Both the position numbers and the translations under genes were made by a program. From positions 1 through 34,090 of the forward strand of contig NZ_CALIIS010000132.1 of the NCBI RefSeq assembly GCF_938017705.1: a stretch of DNA of 34,090 nt, written 5' to 3'. Positions 33,729 to 34,090 of the stretch are shown piece by piece; within the stretch, counting starts at the first letter, position 1; every line of letters starts with the position of its first letter. The stretch is from an uncultured Campylobacter sp. Lineage in GTDB: Bacteria; Campylobacterota; Campylobacteria; Campylobacterales; Campylobacteraceae. The notes under the pieces were generated by a model, which saw only the letters and a program-made list of their open reading frames with translations, was not told the DNA's origin and made no database searches.

Positions 33729-34090
33729 GTGAGCGGGGAAAATTCTAAATTTAGCGGATCTTGCGAGGATGCCGAAAGTTTAAATTTAAGCGGACAGAAT
33801 TCAGGCTGCGATTTAAATTTAGATGAGCAGAATTCTTTAAAAGAGCAGAATTTCGCCGCTTCAAATTTGAGCGATGAAAGCTCTGTGGCGGCGACAAAAA
33901 ATTCTAGCGGCGAGAATTCAACCTCAGCGTTAAATTTGAATGACGAAAATTCCAAAGCCACATTCAATTTAAACAATCAAAATTTAAGCAGTCAAAATTT
34001 TACCGCTACAAGCGATGTCGCCGCGTCAAATTTAGATAGCGAGAATTCCTCCACGGGCGCTACCGCTGCATTAAATTTTAAAAATAAAAA
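33729..34090 (+). CDS. Unknown gene, low-complexity N-terminus, 3' end beyond window
   Basis: A frame opens at GTG 33729, with GAGG eight bases upstream overlapping the envC stop, and stays open for 120 codons to the right edge. The predicted product is Asn/Ser/Leu/Glu-rich from the first residue (SGENSKFSG, then LNLSGQNSG, LDEQNSLKEQNF and so on) with no signal peptide or recognisable domain. About 17 RAATTY words occur in 362 bp. The functional part, if any, lies beyond the window. The clear ribosome-binding site and lack of stops argue for real translation. Confidence 0.55.
   Translation, partial: MSGENSKFSGSCEDAESLNLSGQNSGCDLNLDEQNSLKEQNFAASNLSDESSVAATKNSSGENSTSALNLNDENSKATFNLNNQNLSSQNFTATSDVAASNLDSENSSTGATAALNFKNK
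33733..34090 (+). repeat. RAATTY array at the start of the right-edge gene
   Basis: The densest array in the window: AAATTT, AAATTC, GAATTC and GAATTT about every 21 bp up to the edge, in codon contexts LNL, SNL, QNS, ENS and QNF. The right boundary is not visible. Confidence 0.75.

Overview
The window looks like a chromosomal segment of a GC-richer Campylobacter. Gene content and order match the C. jejuni blocks around Cj1084c-Cj1095 (DUF815 ATPase, mfd, M23 peptidase, folC, lptE, leuS, secF, secD, yajC, lnt) and Cj1269c-Cj1282 (amiA to mrdB), as I remember them. The base composition (roughly mid-40s % GC in most genes) and the many AAATTT/GAATTC-type words fit an oral species such as C. gracilis. 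The species call is inference; the genus call is strong. I see no rRNA, tRNA, insertion sequence or CRISPR array.

Layout. (1) 1-1936, minus strand: the 5' 645 codons of a very AT-rich GT-C-type membrane glycosyltransferase that runs off the left edge, unlike its neighbours in composition and probably acquired. (2) 1939-15365, minus strand: a tightly packed cluster transcribed yajC > secD > secF > DUF6394 membrane protein > leuS > lptE > folC > M23 peptidase > mfd > DUF815 AAA ATPase > a 41-codon small ORF > magIII. Most junctions overlap or lie within 10 bp. (3) 15338-23971, plus strand: lnt, pyrH, rpoZ, spoT, tyrS, an FMN nitronate-monooxygenase-like gene and the amidase amiA. (4) 23972-25764: a 669-bp spacer without a convincing gene, two unrecognised membrane-protein genes and a short convergent spacer. 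(5) 25765-26871, minus: mrdB (rodA). (6) 26924 to the right edge, plus: an RluD-type pseudouridine synthase, a FlpA-like fibronectin type III lipoprotein, trmB, ftsE, ftsX, envC and the start of an unknown gene whose first 120 codons are all low-complexity.

How the genes work together. Envelope biogenesis dominates. SecDF-YajC drives export, Lnt finishes lipoproteins (LptE and the FlpA-like protein carry lipoboxes), and LptE belongs to LPS transport. MrdB/RodA and the M23 peptidase act on the side wall. FtsEX, a catalytically degenerate EnvC and AmiA make up a complete septal peptidoglycan-splitting set. The rest is housekeeping: translation (leuS, tyrS, trmB, rlu), nucleotide and folate metabolism (pyrH, folC), the stringent response (spoT, next to rpoZ) and DNA repair (mfd, magIII).

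The most unusual signal is a family of in-frame low-complexity insertions. FolC (about 139 residues), the RluD-like enzyme (about 112) and TrmB (about 279) each carry one inside an otherwise conserved enzyme. Similar tracts form the AmiA linker, the tail of the 24641 membrane protein and the start of the right-edge gene. At DNA level these tracts are crowded with the palindromic hexamer RAATTY, read in different frames in different genes, which suggests that the DNA word rather than the peptide is being accumulated. RAATTY is also the sequence I recall being methylated by the C. jejuni transformation methyltransferase CtsM. A link to DNA uptake is therefore a testable but unproven idea. Also notable: no bactofilin (ccmA) between mfd and folC, a small ORF joined by ATGA overlaps at both ends, and a near-exact fibronectin-binding motif in the FlpA-like lipoprotein.
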